From assembly GCA_036960175.1 (NCBI GenBank), contig JBALWH010000005.1:124001-188000 (forward strand): DNA of 64,000 nucleotides, in the 5' to 3' direction. A program made the translations under genes and the position numbers. Positions 24,150 through 32,614 of the stretch are shown here, piece after piece; positions within the stretch are counted from its first letter, which is position 1, and the number at the start of each line of letters is the position of its first letter. This stretch comes from Motiliproteus sp036960175. GTDB taxonomy: Bacteria; Pseudomonadota; Gammaproteobacteria; Pseudomonadales; Balneatricaceae. The notes under the pieces are model-generated. The model searched no databases. It had not been told where the DNA came from and worked only from the letters and a program-made list of their open reading frames with translations.

Positions 24150-25409
24150 ATGGAAAACCAAATTTTTGAATTGCAGTATGCAATGGACACCTTTTATTTC
24201 TTGGTGTGCGGTGCATTAGTTATGTGGATGGCCGCTGGCTTTGCCATGCTGGAAGCTGGCCTGGTTCGCTCCAAAAACACCACTGAAATTCTCACCAAGA
24301 ACGTAGCGCTGTTTGCTATCTCTTGCATTATGTATCTGGTCGTCGGTTATGAACTGATGTACGGCGGCGGCATATTCCTCTCTGGCATCGAGGCTGTTGA
24401 TGTTGACCAGGTGCTGGCCGACTCTAAAGAAGCGGGCTTTGGTGGCGATTCGGTCTACTCTGGTGCGTCTGACTTCTTCTTCCAGGTGGTATTCGTAGCT
24501 ACCGCGATGTCGATTGTCTCTGGTGCCGTTGCCGAGCGCATGAAACTTTGGGCATTCCTGGCCTTTGCCGTAGTGATGACCGGTGTTATCTACCCAATGG
24601 AAGGCTCCTGGACCTGGAACGGCGCCGACGTTTTCGGCCTGTTCAACCTGGGCGACCTCGGATTTTCTGACTTCGCTGGTTCCGGTATCGTCCACATGGC
24701 TGGTGCATCTGCTGCCTTGGCTGGCGTACTGCTACTGGGTGCTCGTAAGGGTAAATACGGCCCGGACGGTACTGTTAATGCAATTACTGGTGCTAACCTG
24801 CCGATGGCAACCTTGGGTACTTTCATCCTGTGGATGGGCTGGTTCGGATTCAACGGCGGTTCGGTACTGAAGCTAGGAGATATCTCTAGTGCTCACTCCG
24901 TTGCCATGGTATTCCTGAACACTAACGCCGCAGCTGCCGGTGGCGGTATTGCCGCGCTAATCACCGCTCGCCTACTGTTCGGCAAGGCTGATTTGACCAT
25001 GCTGTTGAACGGCGCCCTGGCCGGTCTGGTAGCGATCACTGCTGAGCCTTCTACTCCTACGGCTCTGCAAGCAACATTGTTCGGCGCTGTCGGCGGCGTA
25101 CTGGTGGTCTTCTCCATCATCACTCTGGATAAGCTGAGAATTGATGATCCTGTCGGCGCCATCTCTGTGCACGGCGTCTGCGGTCTGCTGGGTCTGCTGC
25201 TGGTACCTTTAACCAACGATGCTTCTAGCTTCAGCGGTCAGCTGATCGGTGCTGCCACTATCTTCATCTGGGTATTCGGATTCAGCCTGGTCGTCTGGGC
25301 TATCCTGAAAGCAGTCATGGGAATCCGCGTCACCGAAGAGGAAGAGTACGAAGGTGTTGATATCGCCGAATGCGGTATGGAAGCCTACCCTGAATTCACT
25401 AAATCCTAA
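24150..25409 (+). CDS. amtB: Ammonium transporter AmtB
   Basis: The 419-residue membrane protein has about eleven transmembrane helices and an unusually clear family pattern. MDTFYFLVCGALVMWMAAGF comes first. The twin pore histidines lie in IVHMAGASAALAG and ISVHGVCGLLGLL, and WMGWFGFNGGS lies in the central pore. It conducts ammonium into the cytoplasm and is closed by unmodified GlnK. GGAGGAG before the ATG is a strong ribosome site. It is followed by an intrinsic terminator, so the second glnK has its own promoter. Confidence 0.96.
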   Translation: MENQIFELQYAMDTFYFLVCGALVMWMAAGFAMLEAGLVRSKNTTEILTKNVALFAISCIMYLVVGYELMYGGGIFLSGIEAVDVDQVLADSKEAGFGGDSVYSGASDFFFQVVFVATAMSIVSGAVAERMKLWAFLAFAVVMTGVIYPMEGSWTWNGADVFGLFNLGDLGFSDFAGSGIVHMAGASAALAGVLLLGARKGKYGPDGTVNAITGANLPMATLGTFILWMGWFGFNGGSVLKLGDISSAHSVAMVFLNTNAAAAGGGIAALITARLLFGKADLTMLLNGALAGLVAITAEPSTPTALQATLFGAVGGVLVVFSIITLDKLRIDDPVGAISVHGVCGLLGLLLVPLTNDASSFSGQLIGAATIFIWVFGFSLVVWAILKAVMGIRVTEEEEYEGVDIAECGMEAYPEFTKS

Positions 25410-25438
25410 TACCGATTGTTCACCGATCGCTAAGGATA

Positions 25439-25468
25439 AAGGGTACCTTCGGGTACCCTTTTTTATTT
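25439..25468 (+). terminator. Terminator after amtB
   Basis: The nine-base stem AAGGGTACC (25439-25447) pairs with GGTACCCTT (25452-25460) over a TTCG tetraloop, followed by TTTTTTATTT. This is a strong intrinsic terminator. Confidence 0.92.
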
Positions 25469-25573
25469 CTGAGCAACCACGATTGTTTCAATTTGAACTT
25501 CTATAGCGAGCAGTCAGCGGATTACGCTATCGATACCAAAAATGCGTTATACTAAGTCACACATTCTATTTAT

Positions 25574-25618
25574 GCTTACGGTATCTCCTTGATATTGCTA
25601 GGTTAGTTACCCGTAAGC
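25574..25618. repeat. Inverted repeat upstream of second glnK
   Basis: GCTTACGG (25574-25581) and CCGTAAGC (25611-25618) form an eight-base inverted repeat with a 29-base interval, 33 bases before the second glnK start. A possible -10 hexamer TATACT lies at 25548-25553, so the repeat would be in the 5' leader. No sigma-54 or NtrC element is seen here. Confidence 0.45.
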
Positions 25619-25650
25619 TGATAAATAAAGACCTATATAGGAGATAGAGC

Positions 25651-25989
25651 ATGAAACTGGTCACAGCAGTTATTAAGCCTTTTAAGCTCGACGATGTACG
25701 TGAAGCGCTTTCAGAGATTGGCATTCAGGGCATCACTGTCACCGAAGTAAAAGGCTTTGGGCGCCAGAAAGGTCATACCGAACTCTACCGGGGCGCTGAA
25801 TACGTGGTAGATTTTTTGCCAAAAGTAAAAATCGAAGCCGCTGTTGACGACATAGTGGTGGACCAGGTTATCGAGTCGATTAGCAACTCTGCCAACACCG
25901 GAAAAATCGGTGACGGTAAAATCTTCGTCACCAACCTGGAGCAGGTCGTTCGCATCCGCACCGGCGAAACTGGCACCGACGCACTTTAA
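25651..25989 (+). CDS. glnK: PII signal protein GlnK (second copy)
   Basis: A second complete 112-residue PII protein with Tyr-51 in the T-loop (HTELYRGAEY) and the same nucleotide-binding elements. It begins MKLVTAVIKPFKLDDVREAL. Differences from the first copy cluster near residues 61-70 and 81-83, away from the T-loop tip. GGAGATAGAGC before the ATG gives a good ribosome site. It is separated from amtB by a terminator and lacks the upstream sigma-54 site, so it may be expressed constitutively, like glnB in other bacteria. It is followed by its own terminator. Confidence 0.95.
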   Translation: MKLVTAVIKPFKLDDVREALSEIGIQGITVTEVKGFGRQKGHTELYRGAEYVVDFLPKVKIEAAVDDIVVDQVIESISNSANTGKIGDGKIFVTNLEQVVRIRTGETGTDAL

Positions 25990-26023
25990 CACCAAGCTTT
26001 AACGGACTTGGTTTAACAAAAGA

Positions 26024-26046
26024 AAGCACCTACGGGTGCTTTTTTA
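26024..26046 (+). terminator. Terminator after second glnK
   Basis: AAGCACC (26024-26030) pairs with GGTGCTT (26035-26041) around TACG, followed by TTTTTATT. A second weaker hairpin (ACCAAG/CTTGGT) lies just upstream at 25991-26012. Confidence 0.9.
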
Positions 26047-26234
26047 TTGCCTGCAACACCCTCTACACCTTGTAATCCGCCTCTAAAAATAGCTTTCTGC
26101 ACTATCAACTACACTTACAGCGATGGGGCTTTACGTCAAATAACGATACTGTAAGGGCCAATGTTTCAACGACTTCGGGGCTAATTTTGGTGGTTCTCAG
26201 TTTTTAGAGGCTGCCATTCAGGGCGAGGATTGCT

Positions 26235-27254
26235 ATGAATATTATTCGACCGATAACCGCGAACGACATCGATATCCTGGCTGACATAGCGGAACAGAGC
26301 GGCCCTGGGTTCACCTCCCTTCCCCATAGCCCTGATCTACTGATACAAAAAATTGAGCGTTCCATCTCGTCCTTTAAACAGGAAGTCAGTATCGCCGGCG
26401 AGCAAAGCTATCTGTTTGTACTGGAAGACACGGAGCAGCAGAAAGTCATAGGTACCTGCGGCATCGAAGCGGCAGTAGGCACCCGCGACCCTTGGTACCA
26501 CTATCGTATCGGCACCATCGTGCACGCCTCTCGAGAACTGCAGGTACATAATCGCTTTAAGACCCTCTACCTGTGTAATGACTACACCGGCCACTCTGAG
26601 GTCTGCACCTTATACCTCGACCCTGAGTACCGCCATAGCAAAAACGGCACCCTGCTATCCAAATCCCGGTTTATGTTTATGGCCGAATACCCGGAGCGTT
26701 TTAACCATCGGGTCATTGCCGAGATGCGCGGCGTATCCAACGATAACGGCGTCAGTCCATTTTGGGAGGGGTTGGGAAAGCGCTTCTTCTCAATGGAATT
26801 TTCAGAAGCCGATTACCTCACCGGGATCGGTAACAAATCATTTATCGCTGAGTTGATGCCCAAGCACTCGATATACATCCACCTATTACCGCCATCAGCC
26901 CAGTCGGTCATTGGCCAGGTACATACCAACACCCAACCGGCCCGAAAAATACTGGAAGACGAAGGCTTCCGCTTCGAAGGCTACATCGATATCTTTGATG
27001 GCGGACCGACGCTGGTCAGTAAAGTCAGCGACGTTCGTTCGATCCGTCACAGCCGCTATTACAAGGTTAGGGTGACAACGTCTGAACAAGCTCCACAGCT
27101 GTGCTTAGCCAGCAATACCAGTCTCGAAGATTTCCGCTGCACCTTGGCACCATTGCCGATAGAACCACAGGGGAGTGTATTTCTAACGCCCTTGCAAGCG
27201 GACGCGTTACGGGTGAAAGAAGGCGGCAGCTTGAGAGTACGGATACTCCAGTAG
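26235..27254 (+). CDS. astA: Arginine N-succinyltransferase family protein (AstA-like)
   Basis: The 339-residue protein follows the AstA/AruF/AruG layout: IRPITANDIDILADIAEQSG at the start (GNAT fold), IGTCGIEAAVGTRDPWYHYR near residue 75, then EVCTLYLDPEYRHSKNGTLL and YIDIFDGGPTL. The enzyme transfers succinyl from succinyl-CoA to the alpha-amino group of arginine, the first step of the ammonia-producing AST pathway. The other ast genes (astB, astC, astD, astE) are not in the window, so this copy stands alone. It lies just behind the nitrogen locus. Substrate could also be ornithine. Confidence 0.85.
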   Translation: MNIIRPITANDIDILADIAEQSGPGFTSLPHSPDLLIQKIERSISSFKQEVSIAGEQSYLFVLEDTEQQKVIGTCGIEAAVGTRDPWYHYRIGTIVHASRELQVHNRFKTLYLCNDYTGHSEVCTLYLDPEYRHSKNGTLLSKSRFMFMAEYPERFNHRVIAEMRGVSNDNGVSPFWEGLGKRFFSMEFSEADYLTGIGNKSFIAELMPKHSIYIHLLPPSAQSVIGQVHTNTQPARKILEDEGFRFEGYIDIFDGGPTLVSKVSDVRSIRHSRYYKVRVTTSEQAPQLCLASNTSLEDFRCTLAPLPIEPQGSVFLTPLQADALRVKEGGSLRVRILQ

Positions 27255-27312
27255 CTTGCGCGAGCTAGGCATAAAGACCATTCACAGCGCCTCTCATAGC
27301 GCCTGTTTGACG

Positions 27313-28353
27313 CTACAACCAAACATCCAATTGCTGCCGATAGCGGTCAATATCACCGAATGTCTGAGCAACCCAATCTCGATCGTAATAGCTGTCCAGA
27401 TAGCGCTCACCGCCATCGCACATCAGAGTCACAATGGAACCGCTCTGACCACTCTGCTGTAACTCTCCTGCCAGAGCCAACGCGCCCCACAGGTTGGTGC
27501 CGGTAGACGCACCGGCTTTGCGCCCTATGCGCTGTTCTAACCAATGGATACTGGCGATACTGGCGCCATCATCCACTTTAAGCATGCGATCGATCACCGC
27601 GGGCTGGAATGAGGCTTCGACTCTGGGTCGGCCTATGCCCTCGATGCGACTGCCCAGCTCAGAGCAGAGCTGAGTGTCGCCACTGACGTAGCTGTCGTAG
27701 AACACCGAATTTTCGGGGTCTACCACCATCAACTCAGTGTCATAGCCTTTGTAGCGGATATAGCGCCCCAAGGTTGCCGATGTTCCCCCTGTTCCTGCAC
27801 TCATCACGATGGCGCGTGGCACCGGGTAAGGTTCGTTTTCCATCTGCTGGAAGATGCTTTCAGCTATGTTATTGTTTCCGCGCCAGTCGGTTGCTCGTTC
27901 AGCATAGGTAAACTGGTCCATAAAGTAGCCATCTAGGGCGTCGGCCAACGCTACCGACGCAGCATCCATCTCAGTGGCTGAATCGACAAAATGACAGCGG
28001 CCACCGTAGAGTTCTATTTGCCGAATTTTACTGCGAGCGGTTGAGCGCGGCATCACCGCAACAAAGGGCACCCCGATCATACGGGCAAAATAAGCCTCTG
28101 AAACCGCCGTACTACCTGATGAGGCCTCCACCACTGTCGTGCTTTGCTGGATTTTGCCGTTACACAATGCATATAAGAACAACGACCGCGCCAGGCGATG
28201 CTTCAGACTACCGGTAGGATGAGTGCTCTCATCCTTAAGATACAAATCAATCGATGTCAGCCCCGGCAATTCCAGTTTAATCAGATGAGTGTCTGCTGAA
28301 CGCTGAAAATCTGCGGATATCTTATTGATCGATTCCCTAAGCCATTGCCTCAT
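27313..28353 (-). CDS. PLP-dependent cysteine-synthase-fold enzyme, probable cysteine desulfhydrase
   Basis: This 346-residue protein has the fold-type II PLP pattern. LKDESTHPTGSLKHRLARSL holds the PLP-binding Lys (about residue 51). VVEASSGSTAVSEAYFARMI is the substrate loop, and SAGTGGTSATLGRYIRYKGY is the phosphate-binding glycine loop. It differs from CysK/CysM (TVVEASSGSTA in place of the usual NTGNT). It resembles cysteine desulfhydrases of the Cds1 kind, which release sulfide, pyruvate and ammonia from cysteine. The divergent neighbour is a DecR-like regulator, which in Escherichia coli responds to cysteine and controls cysteine detoxification. This supports cysteine as substrate, though it is inference. 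Confidence 0.75.
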   Translation of the reverse strand: MRQWLRESINKISADFQRSADTHLIKLELPGLTSIDLYLKDESTHPTGSLKHRLARSLFLYALCNGKIQQSTTVVEASSGSTAVSEAYFARMIGVPFVAVMPRSTARSKIRQIELYGGRCHFVDSATEMDAASVALADALDGYFMDQFTYAERATDWRGNNNIAESIFQQMENEPYPVPRAIVMSAGTGGTSATLGRYIRYKGYDTELMVVDPENSVFYDSYVSGDTQLCSELGSRIEGIGRPRVEASFQPAVIDRMLKVDDGASIASIHWLEQRIGRKAGASTGTNLWGALALAGELQQSGQSGSIVTLMCDGGERYLDSYYDRDWVAQTFGDIDRYRQQLDVWL

Positions 28354-28517
28354 TACCTTTACCTCTGGTTACTCATTGCCAGCCATCATGGGTTCGCTAC
28401 CCAACCTAACAATAGTGTATGCCCAAGACGCTAGAAAAGTATTACCAACCACTGGCTATCTCAAGGCTCTTGTAGAATAATTTCCTATAGAACCTCAAAA
28501 TAAGGGTATTTTTTTTC

Positions 28518-28973
28518 ATGGACGCCACAGACAAGAGCATTCTTAAACTATTACAGACTGATGCGACTCTTTCCCTCGCTGAACTGTCTGCGCAGATTAA
28601 TATCTCTACAACCCCTTGCTGGAAGCGCATCAAACGACTGGAACAAGACGGCATTATTAAAGCCCGAGTGGCGTTGCTCGACGCTGCAAAAGTGCAGTTA
28701 AAAGTGTCTGTCTTCGTCCATATCAAGACCCAACATCATGATAGCGCCTGGCTTGACCACTTTTCTGCAGTGGTGGACCGCTTCGACGAAGTCATGGAGT
28801 GCTACCGAATGTCGGGTGAGTGGGATTACCTGCTCAGGGTGGTGGTGAAAGATATTGAAGCCTTCGATCATTTTTACAAGAAACTGGTGCATCAGGTGGA
28901 TGGACTAACGGACGTGACCTCCAGTTTTTCTATGGAAGAAGTAAAATACACCACGCAACTACCTGTTAGATAA
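28518..28973 (+). CDS. decR: DecR-like Lrp/AsnC-family transcriptional regulator
   Basis: The 151-residue protein is closely colinear with Escherichia coli DecR (YbaO). The N-terminal HTH is DATLSLAELSAQINISTTPC then WKRIKRLEQDG. The ligand-binding RAM domain contains VHIKTQHHDSAWLDHFSAV, RMSGEWDYLLRVVV and the DVTSSFSMEEVKYTT end. DecR activates cysteine desulfidation genes in response to cysteine. Here the divergent gene encodes a PLP enzyme of the cysteine synthase fold, the natural target, with the 164-base spacer as shared control region. Confidence 0.85.
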   Translation: MDATDKSILKLLQTDATLSLAELSAQINISTTPCWKRIKRLEQDGIIKARVALLDAAKVQLKVSVFVHIKTQHHDSAWLDHFSAVVDRFDEVMECYRMSGEWDYLLRVVVKDIEAFDHFYKKLVHQVDGLTDVTSSFSMEEVKYTTQLPVR

Positions 28974-29117
28974 GCCTCTTTAAGTGATGTTTTCGGTGTT
29001 CGCAGCTGCAAAAAATATTGTTAGCCAAGCTCAGGCTCTATGCCATACTAAAACTGACAAAAATTAGCCAGCAAGCAGAATGCCGTTTCCATTCAAGGAA
29101 GCCTTACGGGGCTGCTA

Positions 29118-31151
29118 TTGAAACCACAAGGACAACCCTTGAAGTCTGTATTGTTTTTGCCGCTGACGTTACTACTCAGCATGCTACTGTCTCTCCCCCT
29201 ATGGGCAGCTACTGCCAACGATTCTCTGCAGCCAATTACCCTGCAATTACGCTGGCTTCACCAGTTCCAGTTCGCCGGATATTATGCCGCCAAGCAACAA
29301 GGTTACTACCGCGACGCCGGTCTGGATGTGGAGATTCGACCCGGAGCTCCCGGCCGTGAACCGGTCAAAGAGGTGGTAGAGGAACGGGCTCACTACGGCG
29401 TCGGCAACAGCGAACTACTGCATCAAAGACTCAACGGCGAACCATTGGTCGCTCTGGCCGCCATATTTCAGCACTCTGCGTCGGTATTTTTGGTCAGACA
29501 AGACTCTGGTATCCGCACCCCGCAGGACCTGATCGGTCGCAAAGTCATGCTTATTAGCAAATCAGCCGACGTCGGGCTAGTGGCGATGCTCCACAACGAA
29601 GGGGTCGACATCTCCCGCGTACAATTGATCAAGAGCAGCTACGACATTAACGACCTAGCCACCGGTAAGGTCGACGCCTTCAACTCCTACCTCACTAATG
29701 AACCTTATTTCATGGCGGAGAGACATATTCCGGTATCGGTAATCCATCCATCCACCTATGGCGTCGATTTTTATTCCGACATTTTATTCACCAGCGAACA
29801 AGAGCTTAAGAAACACCCACAGCGAGTGAAACTGTTTCGTGAGGCATCTTTGCGTGGCTGGCAATACGCGATGGATCATCCGGAAAAAATCATCAACCTG
29901 ATCATCTCTGAATATGCCGATACCAAAAGCCGAGACCATTTGCGCTTCGAAGCCGCCACTATGCGCAAGCTGATTATGCCCAACCTCATCCAATACGGAC
30001 ATATGAATCCAGGTCGCTGGCAGCATATGGCCGATACTCTAGTGCAACAGGGTATGACAGAGTCTGGCTACGACCTTGAAGGTTTTATCTATAATCCAAA
30101 CCCCTTACCGGACCTATCGCGCTGGTACACTGCAGTGCTTTCGCTGCTAGCAGGGGTGCTGCTGCTCAGCATCGTGGCCATGGGGCTTTATTACTACAAC
30201 CGCAGGCTCAAGGGCGCCATTGATTACGGTCGTCAGACACAGCACAAACTGCAGCAGCAAACCGCCCTATTCGAGGCTATTTTCCAGAGCACTCCGGACG
30301 CCACGGTGATCAGCAATAACCAGCGGGAGATTATTCTTTGCAACCCTGCGTTCAGCCAAACCTTTGGCTACCAACCTGATGAAGTAATCGGCAAATCCGC
30401 AGCTATTTTATATGAAGATGATAAAACCTTTAAAGAACAAGGGCATGTGCACTTCAATATGGTCACCCAGCCCCATATTGACCCCTATGAAATCAATTAC
30501 TGCCGTAAAACTGGTGAGCTATTTCCAAGCCTTTCTCAGGGCGGCCCAATCGTTGACGTAAACGGCCATGCCCTGGGATTTATCGCTGTCATCCAGGACA
30601 TTACCGAACAGAAGCGATCTCAACAGGAAATTATCCGCATGGCGCTGGCGGACCCCTTGACCGGGCTCGCCAACCGTCATCAGTTCAATCGCAAAATCGA
30701 AGAATGCATTAAACTCGCCAAACGCCAGCGACAACTGCTATCTCTAGCGATAATGGACCTGGATTTTTTTAAGCAGGTCAATGACCAGCATGGCCATCCA
30801 ATCGGCGATAAGCTGCTAATACAGGTCGCTAAAATAATTAAAGATTCATTTCGAGAAACCGATCTTGTGGCTCGCATCGGCGGTGATGAATTTGCCATTA
30901 TCATGACCAATCCAGACAGCCCAAATGCGATCCGCCAACCCGCAGAACGAATCATTGAGGCTCTGCGCCAGTTGTCGGACATCGATGGCAATAAAATCAA
31001 TATAGGCGCCAGCTTCGGTGTTGCCAGTTACCCATTGGATACTGAAGACCTGAGCGAACTTTACCGTCTGGCTGATCGCGCGCTCTACTCTTCCAAGCAA
31101 ATGGGAAGAAACTGCTGCTCTCTCGCAAATGAGAACAGAGCGCGCGTTTAG
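29118..31151 (+). CDS. NMT1-type periplasmic receptor with PAS and GGDEF domains (diguanylate cyclase)
   Basis: The 677-residue protein probably starts at a TTG (29118, or 29142 with AGGA before it); no suitable ATG precedes the signal peptide. Residues about 10-31 are a signal/anchor. Residues 38-270 form an NMT1/THI5-like substrate-binding domain (ITLQLRWLHQFQFAGYYAAK). A transmembrane helix lies near 338-360, a PAS domain near 385-495 and a GGDEF domain at 510-670 with intact IGGDEFAII. RxxD (RETD), five residues before GGDEF, is a product-inhibition I-site. It should make c-di-GMP in response to a small periplasmic ligand, possibly a pyrimidine- or thiamine-precursor-like compound; the ligand is inference. 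Confidence 0.88.
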   Translation: MKPQGQPLKSVLFLPLTLLLSMLLSLPLWAATANDSLQPITLQLRWLHQFQFAGYYAAKQQGYYRDAGLDVEIRPGAPGREPVKEVVEERAHYGVGNSELLHQRLNGEPLVALAAIFQHSASVFLVRQDSGIRTPQDLIGRKVMLISKSADVGLVAMLHNEGVDISRVQLIKSSYDINDLATGKVDAFNSYLTNEPYFMAERHIPVSVIHPSTYGVDFYSDILFTSEQELKKHPQRVKLFREASLRGWQYAMDHPEKIINLIISEYADTKSRDHLRFEAATMRKLIMPNLIQYGHMNPGRWQHMADTLVQQGMTESGYDLEGFIYNPNPLPDLSRWYTAVLSLLAGVLLLSIVAMGLYYYNRRLKGAIDYGRQTQHKLQQQTALFEAIFQSTPDATVISNNQREIILCNPAFSQTFGYQPDEVIGKSAAILYEDDKTFKEQGHVHFNMVTQPHIDPYEINYCRKTGELFPSLSQGGPIVDVNGHALGFIAVIQDITEQKRSQQEIIRMALADPLTGLANRHQFNRKIEECIKLAKRQRQLLSLAIMDLDFFKQVNDQHGHPIGDKLLIQVAKIIKDSFRETDLVARIGGDEFAIIMTNPDSPNAIRQPAERIIEALRQLSDIDGNKINIGASFGVASYPLDTEDLSELYRLADRALYSSKQMGRNCCSLANENRARV

Positions 31152-31490
31152 TCGGCTAGGGCTTGCCTCTGACTTCGATAAAGAAGGCGGATTTATCGGC
31201 CGCGAAGTACTAGTCCGCTTAACAGTCGATTCGTCGCCTTCCAGTTTGATAACCCCTAACCTTTGTGTTATCACGTTAAGCCCGCAACGGGGGTCACCAA
31301 AGAGTGGCTGGAGAACACCCTTTTCTAAACAGAGATGGAGTGTGAACGCTAGGGGGTGACTCCCTCATTACGTTCGCACTACAATCCGGCCATGGAAAAG
31401 ACCAAATGCTAATTAACTGAACGAATGCTACGGGCAATATCTTGCTTATGGCAGCCAATACAGCCTTTCAAATGACCGGAGGAATACCGA
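31152..31490. other. Structured spacer before folD
   Basis: The 339 bases between the cyclase gene and folD have no supported gene. Bases 31339-31380 form a strong two-part hairpin: AGTGTGAACG pairs with CGTTCGCACT, and AGGG with CCCT inside. There is no T-run after it. It could be a processed 3' end, an attenuator or part of a small RNA. I could not match it to a known riboswitch. Confidence 0.4.
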
Positions 31491-32345
31491 ATGCCCACTC
31501 TGCTGCTGGACGGCAAAAGCTTGGCCAAAAGCCGCGAAGCAATGCTAAAAAAAGCCGTTGAATCACTGATCCAACAGAGTGCCAGACGCCCCACATTGGC
31601 CACCCTTCTGGTCGGCGAAGACCCCGCATCAGCTACCTATGTGCAAATGAAGGTTAATGCCTGTGCACGAGTGGGCATTGGTTCTCGAAAGATCGCAATG
31701 TCGGCCAGCACGACGACCGAAGAGCTGCTGACCGAGATCGAAAAGCTCAACCGTGATCCCGACGTCAGCGGTATCCTGTTGCAACATCCGGTACCTGAGC
31801 ACATCGACGAACGCGCCTGCTTTGATGCCATTGCTTTGCAAAAAGACGTAGACGGCGTAACCACTCAAGGCTTCGGACGTATGGCCATGGCCGAGCCCGC
31901 CTATGGCTCGGCCACCCCGGCGGGAATCATGACCTTGCTACGCCATTACGATATCGAACTGGAAGGTAAACATGCTGTGGTAGTAGGCCGCAGTCCAATC
32001 CTCGGAAAACCCATGGCTGCCATGCTGCTCAATGCCAACGCAACAGTGACGGTCTGCCACTCTCGAACCCGAAACCTCGCCGAGATGGTGGGCCAAGCCG
32101 ATATCCTGGTCGGTGCCGTCGGCCAACCCGAGCTGATCCGGGCGGAATGGATTCGTGACGGAGCCGTGGTCATCGACGCCGGCTATCACCCCGGCGGTAT
32201 TGGCGATATAGAAAAAACAGGGCTGGAAGCAAGAGTGTCAGCACTAACCCCTGTTCCTGGCGGGGTTGGCCCAATGACGATTAATGCGCTGATCAGCCAA
32301 ACGCTGGATTCGGCCAGAGCCCAACACAGCCTCTGCGAAAATTGA
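31491..32345 (+). CDS. folD: FolD, methylenetetrahydrofolate dehydrogenase/cyclohydrolase
   Basis: The 284-residue bifunctional enzyme interconverts 5,10-methylene-, methenyl- and 10-formyl-tetrahydrofolate with NADP. Visible signatures are the catalytic Tyr/Lys segment ATYVQMKVNAC (about residues 48-58), GILLQHPVPEHID, KDVDGVTTQGFGRM, ATPAGIMTLL, VVVGRSPILGKPMAAMLL with the Rossmann loop and TPVPGGVGPMTINALI. GGAGG lies before the ATG. It is complete, of normal length and monocistronic. Confidence 0.96.
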   Translation: MPTLLLDGKSLAKSREAMLKKAVESLIQQSARRPTLATLLVGEDPASATYVQMKVNACARVGIGSRKIAMSASTTTEELLTEIEKLNRDPDVSGILLQHPVPEHIDERACFDAIALQKDVDGVTTQGFGRMAMAEPAYGSATPAGIMTLLRHYDIELEGKHAVVVGRSPILGKPMAAMLLNANATVTVCHSRTRNLAEMVGQADILVGAVGQPELIRAEWIRDGAVVIDAGYHPGGIGDIEKTGLEARVSALTPVPGGVGPMTINALISQTLDSARAQHSLCEN

Positions 32346-32614
32346 GAGATTCGCAGAGTAGCCGCAACACCGACTGTCCTGGCGCTTAAGGGCGGTCATT
32401 CAGATCACCAAAACGATCCGATACACGGATCGAGTAACATCCGCTTTCGACTGTGGATTACCTGATCAATGGCCTATAGAGTCCGTTTAAAGTGCACCAA
32501 AAATACTATCGCTCGAATAGTCGGAAAGTGCCTAGTGAAATATGGCCAGTCCAACTCGCTTAGTTCGGTATCCAGAAGTAGTGGGGCGGATCAACACTGC
32601 AGAAGCAGCAATGA

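Noticed and set aside
24216..24695. 159-codon minus-strand ORF inside amtB
   Set aside because: Antisense shadow of a strongly conserved membrane-protein gene.
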